NCBI RefSeq assembly: GCF_017573505.1
Contig: NZ_JAGEOJ010000039.1
Span: forward strand, 1-64,000
Reading direction: 5' to 3'
DNA length: 64,000 bases
Source of the DNA: Actinomadura barringtoniae
GTDB taxonomy: Bacteria; Actinomycetota; Actinomycetes; Streptosporangiales; Streptosporangiaceae
Shown: piece after piece, positions 24,887 to 33,271 of the stretch
Layout: the number at the start of each line of letters is the position of its first letter
How positions within the stretch are numbered: the first letter of the stretch is position 1
Notes under the pieces: model-generated
Seen by the model: the letters and a program-made list of their open reading frames with translations, nothing else
What the model was told of the DNA's origin: nothing
Database searches by the model: none
Position numbers and translations under genes: made by a program

Positions 24887-25932
24887 TCGATCAGCTGCCC
24901 CCTGCGCAGGACATGCCCGCCGGACGGCAGGACGCCCGGCGCGCCCACCTGGTGACCGAGATGACCACCAGGCGGCGCAGGCCCGCCCGCCGCCTGGTGA
25001 TCGGCGGCATCGCTACGGCCGGGGTGACCGGCGGCCTGGCCACCGCGATGACCGCCGCCCTCGTCCTCGCCCCGACCGCCGAGATCGGCGGCAATCGGCC
25101 CGCCGCCCCCGCGAGCGCCGCCGAGATCCTCGACCGGGCCGCCACCGCGGCCACCCAGAAGGCCCCCACCCCACGCCCCGACCAGTACGTCTACAGCGAG
25201 ACCGAGCAGTTCGCCCAGGGCGCGGACGAGCGGGGGTTCATCCTGCGTTCCAAGGGCTGGGCTTCGGTGAGCGGCAAGCGGATCAACCTGGTGGTGGACT
25301 CGGCCAACTGGAAGGAACGGCAGTGGACCTGCGAGGAGGCCCAGCGGCGGAACTCCACCGGCAAGGAGCCGAAGACGCTTCCGGGGTTCGATCCGGGACG
25401 CGTCCCGAACGACTGTAAGAACGGGCCCGCCTACCGCCGCGACCTCCCTGCCGACGCCACGGCGATGCGCAAGTGGCTCTACCGGCACGCGTCGGGGGGC
25501 GCCCGTCCGCAGGACGTCGAGGTCTTCGACTTCGCCCGCGAGACCGCGGGCAGGGCGAAGCTGTCGCCCGCCGCGCGGGCCGCGCTCTACAAGGCCGCCG
25601 GAACGCTGCCGGGGGTCACGGTCACTCAAGGCACGGTGACGGTCGCCGGTCACCAGGGCGTCGCGGTCGGGCAGACCTGGCACGGAGTCCGGTCGGAGCT
25701 GGTCTTCGAGCCCGGCACCTACCGGTTCATCGGGTCCCGGGAGGTCGTCGACTACGACGCCTCGTTCAAGCCGGACTGGGGCAAGCGCGGCCCCAAGGAC
25801 CCCAAGAAGGCGTACTACGACCGGCCGGTGACGCGGACCGTCCCGGCGGGCACGGTGCTGGGGTATCTGGTGATCGTCAAGCTGCAGGTCGTCGACCGGA
25901 TCCCGGCGAGCTACCTCCCCGGACGGTCGTGA
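24883..25932 (+). CDS. CU044_5270-family membrane protein (putative sigma-linked partner)
   Basis: A 349-residue protein with a short cytoplasmic N-terminus, one transmembrane segment (LVIGGIATAGVTGGLATAMT, residues about 38-62) and a large extracellular domain. The external start SAAEILDRAATAATQKAPTP and the phrase RPDQYVYSETEQ are the CU044_5270 hallmarks. Members are almost always encoded right after an ECF sigma factor, as here with a four-base overlap, and are thought to sense or regulate it. The 40-residue cytoplasmic part is too short for a classical anti-sigma domain. A hairpin follows the stop. Confidence 0.9.
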   Translation: MIDQLPPAQDMPAGRQDARRAHLVTEMTTRRRRPARRLVIGGIATAGVTGGLATAMTAALVLAPTAEIGGNRPAAPASAAEILDRAATAATQKAPTPRPDQYVYSETEQFAQGADERGFILRSKGWASVSGKRINLVVDSANWKERQWTCEEAQRRNSTGKEPKTLPGFDPGRVPNDCKNGPAYRRDLPADATAMRKWLYRHASGGARPQDVEVFDFARETAGRAKLSPAARAALYKAAGTLPGVTVTQGTVTVAGHQGVAVGQTWHGVRSELVFEPGTYRFIGSREVVDYDASFKPDWGKRGPKDPKKAYYDRPVTRTVPAGTVLGYLVIVKLQVVDRIPASYLPGRS

Positions 25933-25945
25933 CGGTGACGACAAC

Positions 25946-25975
25946 GGCCACGGCGCCCGCGAGGACGCCGTGGCC
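25946..25975. terminator. Bidirectional hairpin between convergent genes
   Basis: GGCCACGGCG and CGCCGTGGCC form a perfect 10-bp stem with a 10-base loop, centred in the 49-base gap between the CU044_5270 gene and the permease gene stops. Confidence 0.75.
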
Positions 25976-25981
25976 ATCGCG

Positions 25982-27364
25982 TTACTGACCTGCCTCTTCC
26001 ATGAGGCCGTCGGCGACCTTCGGCGTCGGGGCGGGCTCGTCGGCTGGCTCGGTGGCGGGTGCGGGGCGGAAGCCGTTGAAGGCCAGGTTCAGGAGGATGG
26101 CTGTCACGGCGCCTGCGCTGATGCCGGAGTGCAAGACGACCTGCGCGGACTCGGGGAGCTTGTCGTAGAACGTGGGGACGCCCACCGGGAGCAGGGCGAC
26201 GCCCAGCGAGGCGGCCACGACCATCATGTTGCCGTTGTCGTCCAGGCGTACCTGGGACAGGGTGCGGACGCCGCTGACGGCGACCGTTCCGAACATGACC
26301 AGGCCCGCGCCGCCCAGGACGGGCGCCGGGATGGCCGCCACCACGGCGCCTGCCATCGGGAAGAGGCCCAGGAAGACCAGGATGCCGCCGGAGGTGGCGA
26401 CCACCCAGCGGCTCTTGACGCCGGTCAGACCCACCAGGCCGACGTTCTGCGCGAACGCGGTGTGGGGGAAGGTGTTGAAGACGCCCGCGAGGACCGTGGA
26501 GGCGGCGTCGGCGCGGAGGCCGTCGGCGAGGGTACGGGAGGAGACGTCGCGGTCGGTGAGCTCGCCGACCGCGAGGATGTCGCCGGTGGTCTCGGTCATC
26601 GCCACGAGCATCACGATCAGCATCGAGATGATCGCCGAGGCGTGGAAGGTCGGGGCGCCGAAGTGGAACGGGGTGGCGATGCCGATCGGGTCGGCCTTGC
26701 CGACCGGGGAGAAGTCGGTCATGCCGAAGGCGGCGGCCGCCAACGTGCCGAACAGGATGCCCAGGAGCACGGCCGCGCGGCCTAGGAAGCCGTTCAGGAA
26801 GCGCTGCGCCAGGAGGACGAAGACCAGGACCGCGGTGGCCAGGGCGATGTTGCGCGGGGCGCCGAAGTTCTTCACGCCCGCTCCGCCCGCCGCCCAGGTG
26901 GCGGCGACGGGCAGGAGGCTGACGCCGATGATGAGGATGACCGTTCCGGTGACGACCGGCGGGAAGAAACGGATCAGCTTGCCGAAGACGGGCGCGGCGG
27001 GGATGGTCACCAGGCCCGCGATGATCACCGCGCCGTAGATGGCGGGGAGGCCGCCGCCGGTGGCGGCGATCGTGGCCATCGGGGTGGCCGCCGCGAACGT
27101 GACGCCCTGCATGAGCGGCAGGCGTACGCCGAAGCGCCAGACGCCGACGCACTGGATCAGCGTGGCGATGCCGGAGACCAGCAGGCCGGCGTTGATCAGG
27201 TAGGCCATGTCGGCGGGGGACAGCCCGGCGGCCTGGCCGACGATGAGCGGGACGGCCACGGCGCCCGCGTACATGGCCACCACGTGCTGGAGGCCGAAGG
27301 CGGCGAGCATGCGTGCGGGCGGAACCTCGTCAACCGGATGGACCCTTGCGGCGCTGACGGTCAT
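25982..27364 (-). CDS. NCS2-family purine (xanthine / uric acid) permease
   Basis: A 460-residue nucleobase:cation symporter with about fourteen membrane segments. QHVVAMYAGAVAVPLIVGQA in TM1 and the signature MLVAMTETTGDILAVGELTD carry the family QH and ExxGD-type motifs. FPHTAFAQNVGLVGLTGVKS is typical of the xanthine/urate branch rather than uracil permeases. It is divergent from a PucR-type regulator of purine catabolism, which strengthens the purine assignment. The permease should import purines for use as nitrogen source. Confidence 0.92.
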   Translation of the reverse strand: MTVSAARVHPVDEVPPARMLAAFGLQHVVAMYAGAVAVPLIVGQAAGLSPADMAYLINAGLLVSGIATLIQCVGVWRFGVRLPLMQGVTFAAATPMATIAATGGGLPAIYGAVIIAGLVTIPAAPVFGKLIRFFPPVVTGTVILIIGVSLLPVAATWAAGGAGVKNFGAPRNIALATAVLVFVLLAQRFLNGFLGRAAVLLGILFGTLAAAAFGMTDFSPVGKADPIGIATPFHFGAPTFHASAIISMLIVMLVAMTETTGDILAVGELTDRDVSSRTLADGLRADAASTVLAGVFNTFPHTAFAQNVGLVGLTGVKSRWVVATSGGILVFLGLFPMAGAVVAAIPAPVLGGAGLVMFGTVAVSGVRTLSQVRLDDNGNMMVVAASLGVALLPVGVPTFYDKLPESAQVVLHSGISAGAVTAILLNLAFNGFRPAPATEPADEPAPTPKVADGLMEEAGQ

Positions 27365-27483
27365 AGGCCACCTCCAAGCCGTTCAGTGTTAGCGGACACG
27401 AAACCCGCCCGGCGCGCCCCAGCCCATGGCGCGGACCTCCAACGATCCAGCGCGGATGAGATCGGATGGCTGTACTTCCCTCC

Positions 27484-27512
27484 GAAACATTGGGCACTTC
27501 CATCGGAAACAT
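27484..27512 (+). promoter_or_regulatory. Direct repeat upstream of the PucR gene
   Basis: GAAACAT occurs at 27484-27490 and 27506-27512, 22 bases apart (two helical turns), in the permease / PucR divergent promoter just before the regulator start. A pair of half-sites for the regulator is plausible. Confidence 0.35.
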
Positions 27513-27532
27513 CGCGTTCGTACCGTGGGGGC

Positions 27533-28213
27533 GTGACGCTGGACGACCTGATCGCGGACCCGGGACTGTCGCTCCGGCCGCTCGCCTGCCATGACCGTCT
27601 GGACCGCCCGATCACCGACGCGTTCTTCACCGACCTCCCCGACCCGACCCGCTACCTGAAGGGCGGCGAGCTGATCCTCACCGGCCTGATGTGGCGCCGC
27701 GGGCCGTTCGACTCCGCGCCGTTCGTGGCGGGCCTGGCCGGACGGGACGTGGCCGCGATCGGCGCGGGCGAGGCGATCGACTCCGTCCCCGACGACCTGG
27801 TGGAGGCCTGCGACCACCACGGCGTGCCGCTGGTGGCGGTGCCCGAGGAGGTGCCGCTGTCGCGCCTGATGTCGATCGTGCTGCGGCGGCTGGACAGCGA
27901 GATCGGGGAGCCCGCCAACCCGGCCGGCTCCTACCGGGCCCTGCTCACGCGCCTGCCCGACGACGCGCGCCGCACGTTCCGCCACCAGGTGCTCGGCAAG
28001 CTCGTCGAGTCCGACGACCCGTACCACACCGACCTGCTCACGACGCTGTCGGAATTCCTCGCCTGCTCGGGCTCGTGGACGGTCTGCGCCCACCGCCTCC
28101 ACATGCACGTCAACACGTTGCGCTACCGCATCAGCCGCATCGAGGAGCTGACCGGCCGCGACCTCTCCAGCCTCGACGACCGCGTCGATCTCCTCCTGGC
28201 CCTCAACGCTTGA
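27533..28213 (+). CDS. PucR-family transcriptional regulator, short form
   Basis: A 226-residue regulator. The N-terminal purine-catabolism ligand domain starts TLDDLIADPGLSLRPLACHD and includes YLKGGELILTGLMWRRGP. The C-terminal PucR helix-turn-helix is LTTLSEFLACSGSWTVCAHR followed by LHMHVNTLRYRISRIEELTG. Most PucR proteins exceed 400 residues; the GGDEF-like middle domain is missing here, leaving the two ends joined by about 25 residues. The GTG at 27533, preceded by GGGGG, is preferred over the longer open frame, whose extra residues look random. It lies divergent from the purine permease it presumably controls. Confidence 0.88.
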   Translation: MTLDDLIADPGLSLRPLACHDRLDRPITDAFFTDLPDPTRYLKGGELILTGLMWRRGPFDSAPFVAGLAGRDVAAIGAGEAIDSVPDDLVEACDHHGVPLVAVPEEVPLSRLMSIVLRRLDSEIGEPANPAGSYRALLTRLPDDARRTFRHQVLGKLVESDDPYHTDLLTTLSEFLACSGSWTVCAHRLHMHVNTLRYRISRIEELTGRDLSSLDDRVDLLLALNA

Positions 28214-28258
28214 GTCGCATACTCCTTGTGTGATCTGTCTCATGGAAGGAGTCGCACG

Positions 28259-28927
28259 GTGACCCTGCCCAAAGTCGCGTCGCGGGAGGAGTGGCTGGCC
28301 GCACGCCGGTTGCTGCTCGACAAGGAGAAGGCCGCCGCCAAGGCGAGGGACGCGTTGAACGCCGAGCGCCGGGCGTTGCCGATGGTCAGAGTGGACAAGC
28401 CGTACCGGTTCGACGGGCCGGACGGTGAAGTGGGACTGGCGGAGCTGTTCGAGGGGCGGCGGCAGCTCATCGTCTACCACTTCATGTTCGACCCGGAGTG
28501 GAAGCGCGGCTGCCATCGCTGCACGGCGATGGTCGACGACTTCGGCGACGACACGCATCTGAACGACCGGGACACCACGTTGGCGGTGGTGTCGCGCGCG
28601 CCGCTGGCCAAGCTGGAGGCCTATCAGCGTGAACGGGGCTGGGACGTGCCCTGGTATTCGTCGTATGGCAGCGACTTCAACTACGACTTTCACGTGACGA
28701 TGGACGAGTCGGTGATGCCCGTTGAGTACAACTTCCGCTCCGGGGAGGAGCATGTGCGGGCGGGCATGCCTTGGTATGCGAGTGGCGAGCAGCCGGGCGT
28801 GAGCGTCTTTCTGAGTGACGGCGGCGAGGTCTTTCACACCTATTCGGCCTATGCCCGTGGCCTGGACAAGCTCGCGTTCACCCGGAATTGGATGGACCTG
28901 ACGCCGTTGGGTCGCCAGGACCCCTGA
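28259..28927 (+). CDS. DUF899 thioredoxin-fold protein
   Basis: A 222-residue member of the DUF899 family, which has a thioredoxin-like fold. MTLPKVASREEWLAARRLLL opens the domain; FMFDPEWKRGCHRCTAMVDD contains the paired cysteines; FNYDFHVTMDESVMPVEYNF is also characteristic. The GTG at 28259, behind GGAAGGAG, is the likely start rather than an ATG 33 bases upstream. Its TGA abuts the convergent hydrolase stop with no intergenic base. The family's role is unsettled; a redox function is suggested only by the fold. Confidence 0.88.
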   Translation: MTLPKVASREEWLAARRLLLDKEKAAAKARDALNAERRALPMVRVDKPYRFDGPDGEVGLAELFEGRRQLIVYHFMFDPEWKRGCHRCTAMVDDFGDDTHLNDRDTTLAVVSRAPLAKLEAYQRERGWDVPWYSSYGSDFNYDFHVTMDESVMPVEYNFRSGEEHVRAGMPWYASGEQPGVSVFLSDGGEVFHTYSAYARGLDKLAFTRNWMDLTPLGRQDP

Positions 28928-30223
28928 TCAGAGGGTGGTGACGGCCTTGGCGTCGGCGAGGTTCTGGCGTGCGTGCTCAGGGAGGATGTATCCGGCGGCG
29001 ACGTTGCGCTGGTCGGCCTCTTCGACGGCGGCCACGTAGGCGTCGAGGCTCGGGTAGAGCTCGCGTAGCTTCTCCTCGCCGAACGGGCGGTACGTTCCGC
29101 AGAGGAGGCCCCACGGGTCGCCCGGGTTCTCGCTGCTGTTGAGCGCGATCGGCACGGCGACCTGGGACAGCTGGATGCCGCCGCGCGCCAGGCCGAGGTC
29201 GTCGCGGACGTTGGCGCCGTCGGCGGTGAGGGCGAGCGGCTCGGCGAGCGGCGGCGCCACGCCATCGCGGGCCCAGCGGGAGAGATGGCCGTACGCCGCC
29301 TCAATGACGTGGTGCATGGGGACCCGGCTGAAGACGGGGGCGTCCTCGTCGTAGAGGGGGAGCGGGGTGCCCAGGTCGCGCTCGTGCAGGACCTTCAGGT
29401 CGCTCATGGTGGCCCAGTCGGCGTGGGTCGTTCCGGCGACCTCCCAGCGGCGGGACAGCTCGCCGCCCGCGGGCAGGTCAGGCCCGGCGGACGGGCGGCT
29501 CGGCCACCACGCGGGGACGTCGGTCTCCGACAGGATCTGGAACACCGGGACGGTGGGTGAACGCGTCGGGCCCGGGCCCGCGACGAAGAGGTAGCCGTCG
29601 AACGGATCGTCGGCGTCAGGGCCCAGGGCGTCCAGGCCGAGGGCGGGCAGGACTAGGTCGTGGTAGATCGACAGCCAGCTCGCGGACTGGGAGATGCCGA
29701 TGGCGAGGAGGGCCTGCGGGCGCAGGCCGCCTAGGGGGTCGACGCCCGAGGGTTTGCGGAGGACCTGGGCGGCCTGGGTCAGGATGGAGAACGCCAGCTC
29801 GTCCGACTCGAACCGGGCCGCGCCGCTGACGTCCAGGCCCGCGTAGCGGTCGGGATTCCAGTCGCGTAGGTGGTCGACGCCCGCGCGCTGGGCGGACACC
29901 CCGACCCACGCGTAGCCCTCGGCGACGAGCGTGCCGGGGTGCCACAGGACGTCGGAGTCGAAGCCCTCGGTGACGTTCAGCCACTCGACCACGACGTTGC
30001 CGTTGAAGCGGGCCGGGCCGGCTGGGCGGCGGACGAGGAGCCGTGTCGTGTACGGGACGCCGCGTTCGCCGAGTCCACTTTCGAGGCTGTAGGCGTCGGC
30101 GCCGCCGGTGAGCAGGAACTCCTCCTCGACGTAGCCCGCGGCGGCCAGGTCGTAGGCGGCAGCGAACCAGATCGGCCCGGGGACCGGACCGTCGACGGTG
30201 GGGTGGGGGGACTCCATGCTCAT
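28928..30223 (-). CDS. Alpha/beta hydrolase of the Abhydrolase_10 type
   Basis: A 431-residue hydrolase-like protein. The conserved opening lines TTRLLVRRPAGPARFNGNVV and VVEWLNVTEGFDSDVLWHPG are typical of this family, and LLAIGISQSASWLSIYHDLV contains the nucleophile elbow GISQSA. A late His (TTHADWATM) may complete the triad. No signal peptide is seen. AGGAAGGA precedes the ATG. It lies 18 bases after the FrnE-type gene and is the last gene of the leftward set that includes the P450 and the MRYWY ORF, so it might cleave or deacylate that pathway's product. This link rests on position alone. Confidence 0.8.
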   Translation of the reverse strand: MSMESPHPTVDGPVPGPIWFAAAYDLAAAGYVEEEFLLTGGADAYSLESGLGERGVPYTTRLLVRRPAGPARFNGNVVVEWLNVTEGFDSDVLWHPGTLVAEGYAWVGVSAQRAGVDHLRDWNPDRYAGLDVSGAARFESDELAFSILTQAAQVLRKPSGVDPLGGLRPQALLAIGISQSASWLSIYHDLVLPALGLDALGPDADDPFDGYLFVAGPGPTRSPTVPVFQILSETDVPAWWPSRPSAGPDLPAGGELSRRWEVAGTTHADWATMSDLKVLHERDLGTPLPLYDEDAPVFSRVPMHHVIEAAYGHLSRWARDGVAPPLAEPLALTADGANVRDDLGLARGGIQLSQVAVPIALNSSENPGDPWGLLCGTYRPFGEEKLRELYPSLDAYVAAVEEADQRNVAAGYILPEHARQNLADAKAVTTL

Positions 30224-30241
30224 CGACGGTCCTTCCTCATG

Positions 30242-30865
30242 TCAGCCGGCGTACGCCTTGGCGAGCACCTCGCTGAACGTCTCGGTCGCCTGTGCGCCCG
30301 CCACACCGTAACGCCGGTCGAAGACAAAAAACGGAACGCCGGTCGCGCCGAGATCCTGGGCGGCGCTCTGCTCGGCGAGGACCGCGTCCGCGTACTCGTC
30401 GGACTCCAGCACCTTGCGGACGGCGGCCTCGTCCAGCCCGGCCTCGACCGCGACCTTGGTCAGCGAGTCGTGGTCGAACAGCGAGCGCTTGTCGGTGAAG
30501 TGAGCCTTGTAGAGCGCCTCGACGAAGGCCTCCTGAAGGCCGAGCTCGGAGGCCAGGTGAACGAGCCGGTGGGCGTCGAGGGTGTTGCCGACGACGGTGC
30601 CGTCCAGGTTGTACTCCAGCCCGGCCTCGGCCGCGCGCTGCTCCATCTCCTCGTTCAGCTGAACGGCCCGCTCGGGCGTCACGCCGAACTTGGACACCAG
30701 CATCTCGGTCCGGTCCATCGTCTCGGCCTGCGGATCGAGCTGGAACGCCCGGTAGGTGACCTCCACCTCGTCCCGGTGCTCGAAGCCCTCAAGTGCCTGC
30801 TCGAAGCGGCGCTTGCCGAGGTAGCACCACGGACACACCACATCGGCCCAGATTTCAACGCGCAT
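30242..30865 (-). CDS. FrnE-type DsbA-family oxidoreductase
   Basis: A 207-residue thioredoxin-fold protein without a signal peptide. The active site is VCPWCYLGKRRFEQAL (CPWC) and the cis-proline loop is GATGVPFFVFDRRYGVAGAQ. FrnE-like cytoplasmic DsbA homologues are named from the frenolicin cluster and occur in several antibiotic clusters. It stands 30 bases downstream of the FAD hydroxylase and 18 bases before the hydrolase, all leftward, so it may assist redox chemistry of the same pathway. Equally it could be a general redox protein. Confidence 0.92.
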   Translation of the reverse strand: MRVEIWADVVCPWCYLGKRRFEQALEGFEHRDEVEVTYRAFQLDPQAETMDRTEMLVSKFGVTPERAVQLNEEMEQRAAEAGLEYNLDGTVVGNTLDAHRLVHLASELGLQEAFVEALYKAHFTDKRSLFDHDSLTKVAVEAGLDEAAVRKVLESDEYADAVLAEQSAAQDLGATGVPFFVFDRRYGVAGAQATETFSEVLAKAYAG

Positions 30866-30895
30866 GAATTCCCTCTCCCCTGGTAGACCTCCATT

Positions 30896-32389
30896 TCAAC
30901 ACCCGTGCGTTCTTGTTGATTTCGCTGGGGACAGGCCGCGCCAGGCGACGATGCCGTCCGGCCTGACGAGCAGGGCCCCGCGAGGGAAGATCCCGTGCCG
31001 CTTGGCGGCCTCGGGCTCCAGGGAGAAGGCGGTGGCCGACAGGGCCTCGGCGGCCTTGGCCCACTCGCCGGCCCACTCCTCGCCGTCGGGGCCGGTGAGC
31101 AGGACGAAGCCCGAGCCGTAGAGGTCGATCGTGGACCGGCCGTCGGGGAGCGGAACGTGCGGGGCGCGGGTGCCCGGCTGGCCGTTGAGGTCGGCGGCGT
31201 CCACCGGGGTCGAAGATCCGTAGCGGTAGCCGAGCATCACGGTCGCCCGGTCGATGATCTCGTCCGGCTCCTCGTCGCCGAAGCGGAACTTCGACCGCGC
31301 GAGGGCCTGACGCATCGTGAAGTGCGCGACCGGGCGGCGTTCCTCGTCGTAGGTGTCCAGGAGCGCCTCGCCCGCGTCGCCGCGCAGGCCCGCGTCGCCG
31401 CGCAGGACGGCGGCCAGCTTCCAGGCCAGGTTGTGCGCGTCCTGCACGCCGGTCGCGCCGCCGAAGCCGCCGGTCGGGGGCATCAGGTGCGCGGCGTCGC
31501 CGATCAGGAAGACCGGGCCCGAACGGAAGGTCTCCGCGACCGACGCGCCGACACGGAAGCGGGTCACGGTGGTTCCGGGGATCTGCGGGCGGATGCGCAC
31601 GGGAACGGGAATCCCGGCGGCGGCCTGGACGAGCTCGACGCAGCGGCGTTCGTCCGGGGTGGGCGCGTCGGGGTCGTCGGCCGTTCCGAAGACCCAGCGC
31701 CGCCCGTCGCGGTCGAGCGCCATGAGGAACGTCCGGGGGCCGGGGCGGTCCAGGTAGGCCATGTGGACCGTTCGCCCGCCGAGCGCGGGACGGAGATCGG
31801 CCTCGATCATGAGGGACAGCAGGTCGTAGAAGTCGCCCGGCCCCTCGGTCTTGATGCCGAGGCGCCGCCGCGTCGGGCTGTCGGCGCCGTCCGCCGCCAC
31901 CAGATAGCGAGCCCGAACGTGACGGTCGACGCCGCCAGGCCCGCGCAGGTGCGCCCAGCCGTCCTCGAAGTCGCGAAGCTCGGTGCCGAAGTGGATGCGC
32001 GCGCCCAGCTCACGGGCCCTGTCGCGCAGCAACTCCTCGACGGTGTCCTGGTCGATCGGCGTGCCCGTGCAGGGGCTGAACGCAGCCGAACGCCGTGCGT
32101 CGTCCTGCTGGTCGAGGCGCGTGTGCTCGGCGGCCAGAGTCTCGGCGCGTACGGCCACGTACTCCGTCGGACCGGCGAAGTCGATTCGCGCGGCCTGGAT
32201 GCGCGGCTCCAGCCCGACCTGGCGGAAGAGCTCCAGGCTGCGCGGCACCTGGCTGCGCTGACGCGGATGCCGCAGCAGGTCGGTGTGGCGCTCGACGAGC
32301 ATGCAGTCCACGCCGTGCCAGGCCAGGAACACCGCGCACGACAGGCCCGTCAGCCCGCCGCCGACGACCAGCACCTCACAGTCGCGCAT
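30896..32389 (-). CDS. FAD-dependent aromatic hydroxylase (PHBH / polyketide-hydroxylase type)
   Basis: A 497-residue class A flavin monooxygenase. The N-terminal dinucleotide motif is CEVLVVGGGLTGLSCAVFLA, the DG motif is YLVAADGADSPTRRRLG, and the GD motif is VFLIGDAAHLMPPTGGFG. A C-terminal thioredoxin-like domain (residues about 390-497) is typical of PgaE/RdmE-like hydroxylases. These use NAD(P)H and oxygen to hydroxylate phenolic rings. AAGGGA precedes the ATG. It is separated from the MRYWY ORF by a hairpin but lies in the same direction, and no polyketide synthase is nearby, so a tyrosine- or tryptophan-derived product is a reasonable target. Confidence 0.93.
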   Translation of the reverse strand: MRDCEVLVVGGGLTGLSCAVFLAWHGVDCMLVERHTDLLRHPRQRSQVPRSLELFRQVGLEPRIQAARIDFAGPTEYVAVRAETLAAEHTRLDQQDDARRSAAFSPCTGTPIDQDTVEELLRDRARELGARIHFGTELRDFEDGWAHLRGPGGVDRHVRARYLVAADGADSPTRRRLGIKTEGPGDFYDLLSLMIEADLRPALGGRTVHMAYLDRPGPRTFLMALDRDGRRWVFGTADDPDAPTPDERRCVELVQAAAGIPVPVRIRPQIPGTTVTRFRVGASVAETFRSGPVFLIGDAAHLMPPTGGFGGATGVQDAHNLAWKLAAVLRGDAGLRGDAGEALLDTYDEERRPVAHFTMRQALARSKFRFGDEEPDEIIDRATVMLGYRYGSSTPVDAADLNGQPGTRAPHVPLPDGRSTIDLYGSGFVLLTGPDGEEWAGEWAKAAEALSATAFSLEPEAAKRHGIFPRGALLVRPDGIVAWRGLSPAKSTRTHGC

Positions 32390-32411
32390 GGAGATCCCTT
32401 ACGACTCCAGG

Positions 32412-32448
32412 CCGTAGCCCGGCCGCCGGGGGCCGGACCGGGCTACGG
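32412..32448 (-). terminator. Hairpin between the MRYWY ORF and the hydroxylase gene
   Basis: CCGTAGCCCGG and CCGGGCTACGG form an 11-bp perfect stem around a 15-base GC-rich loop, starting 18 bases after the pentapeptide stop and ending 22 bases before the hydroxylase ATG. It could be a partial terminator that makes more precursor message than hydroxylase message, or it may protect the 3' end of the upstream message. Confidence 0.6.
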
Positions 32449-32466
32449 GTCTTAGAAGCGATCAAC

Positions 32467-32484
32467 TCAGTACCAGTACCGCAT
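32467..32484 (-). CDS. Five-codon ORF encoding MRYWY, candidate biarylitide-like RiPP precursor
   Basis: The minus strand reads ATGCGGTACTGGTACTGA: Met-Arg-Tyr-Trp-Tyr-stop. GGAG lies seven bases before the ATG, inside the last codons of the methyltransferase gene, whose TGA ends one base before this ATG; translation is very likely coupled. Known biarylitide precursors are pentapeptides such as MRYYH, made into a cross-linked tripeptide by an adjacent cytochrome P450. Here the first three residues match and the predicted core is Tyr-Trp-Tyr. A P450, a sulfotransferase and a methyltransferase lie directly upstream in the same direction and an FAD hydroxylase downstream. The ORF is far too short for gene finders. 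Expression and product are inferred, not shown. Confidence 0.8.
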   Translation of the reverse strand: MRYWY

Positions 32485-32485
32485 C

Positions 32486-33271
32486 TCACTTCTCCTCTCT
32501 CTGGGCGAATCCTGGGGTCGGGGCCGCCCCAGGAAAACGAGCGATCAGGAGTCCCTTGTCGGCCAGCGGCCCGGCAGGCGGTCCGGGCACCGGCGCGAGC
32601 CCGACCGCCGCCAGATCGGCGTGCACGTCGGGCGGCCGGTGGAAGTGGTGCAGCCTCTCGACGGTCTCGGTCTCCACCAGTTCCTCGCCGAGATAGGTGC
32701 GGTAGACGTGCCGTACGCCCGCCAGGTCGGGGCCGAGCGGCCACACGGCGGTCGAGCGGCTGTAGCGGCACTCGCCCTGCCGAACGGACCGGACCTCGCG
32801 TTCGGGCTCATCGGGCACGGGCTCGTTGTCCACCATGTCCATCGCCAGCACGCCGTCCGGCGCGAGGTGCGCGGCGACGGCGGCGAAGAACGGACGGCGC
32901 GCGGGCGGCGGGATGTGTTCGAGGACGGCGGCCAGGTAGACGTAGTCGAAGACGGAGTCGAGGCGGAACTCCGGCGCCGCGCCGTCCAGCACGGTCACAC
33001 GTTCGCGCAGCCGGGGGAGCGCGGCCAGCTTGGTCAGCAGCACCGTCCGCATCGACGGTGACGGCTCCAGGCAGTGCACCGAGGCGGCGCGTTCGGCGAC
33101 CGCGAGCGTCACGCGGCCCGTGCCGGGACCGAACTCCAGCGCGCGCCCGCCCTCGGGCGTGAGATCGGCGAAGAACCGCACCAGCAGCGGCGACGCCGGA
33201 CCGACGTGCAGCTGGTCGTAGAGCGCGGCCGCCGGACCGTAGAGGTCGCCATCGATCGTCATCTCGCTCAC
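32486..33271 (-). CDS. SAM-dependent methyltransferase (class I)
   Basis: A 261-residue class I methyltransferase. Motif I reads GRALEFGPGTGRVTLAVAER (residues about 46-65), post-I is VHCLEPSPSMRTVL, and VFDYVYLAAVLEHIPPPARR carries motif II. A GTG at 33271 shares four bases (GTGA) with the sulfotransferase stop; an ATG at 33262 is the alternative. The last codons (QREEK) contain the ribosome binding site of the MRYWY ORF. Cittilin and myxarylin, two other P450-made small RiPPs, use methyltransferases, so N- or O-methylation of the cross-linked peptide is a reasonable role. Confidence 0.9.
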   Translation of the reverse strand: MSEMTIDGDLYGPAAALYDQLHVGPASPLLVRFFADLTPEGGRALEFGPGTGRVTLAVAERAASVHCLEPSPSMRTVLLTKLAALPRLRERVTVLDGAAPEFRLDSVFDYVYLAAVLEHIPPPARRPFFAAVAAHLAPDGVLAMDMVDNEPVPDEPEREVRSVRQGECRYSRSTAVWPLGPDLAGVRHVYRTYLGEELVETETVERLHHFHRPPDVHADLAAVGLAPVPGPPAGPLADKGLLIARFPGAAPTPGFAQREEK

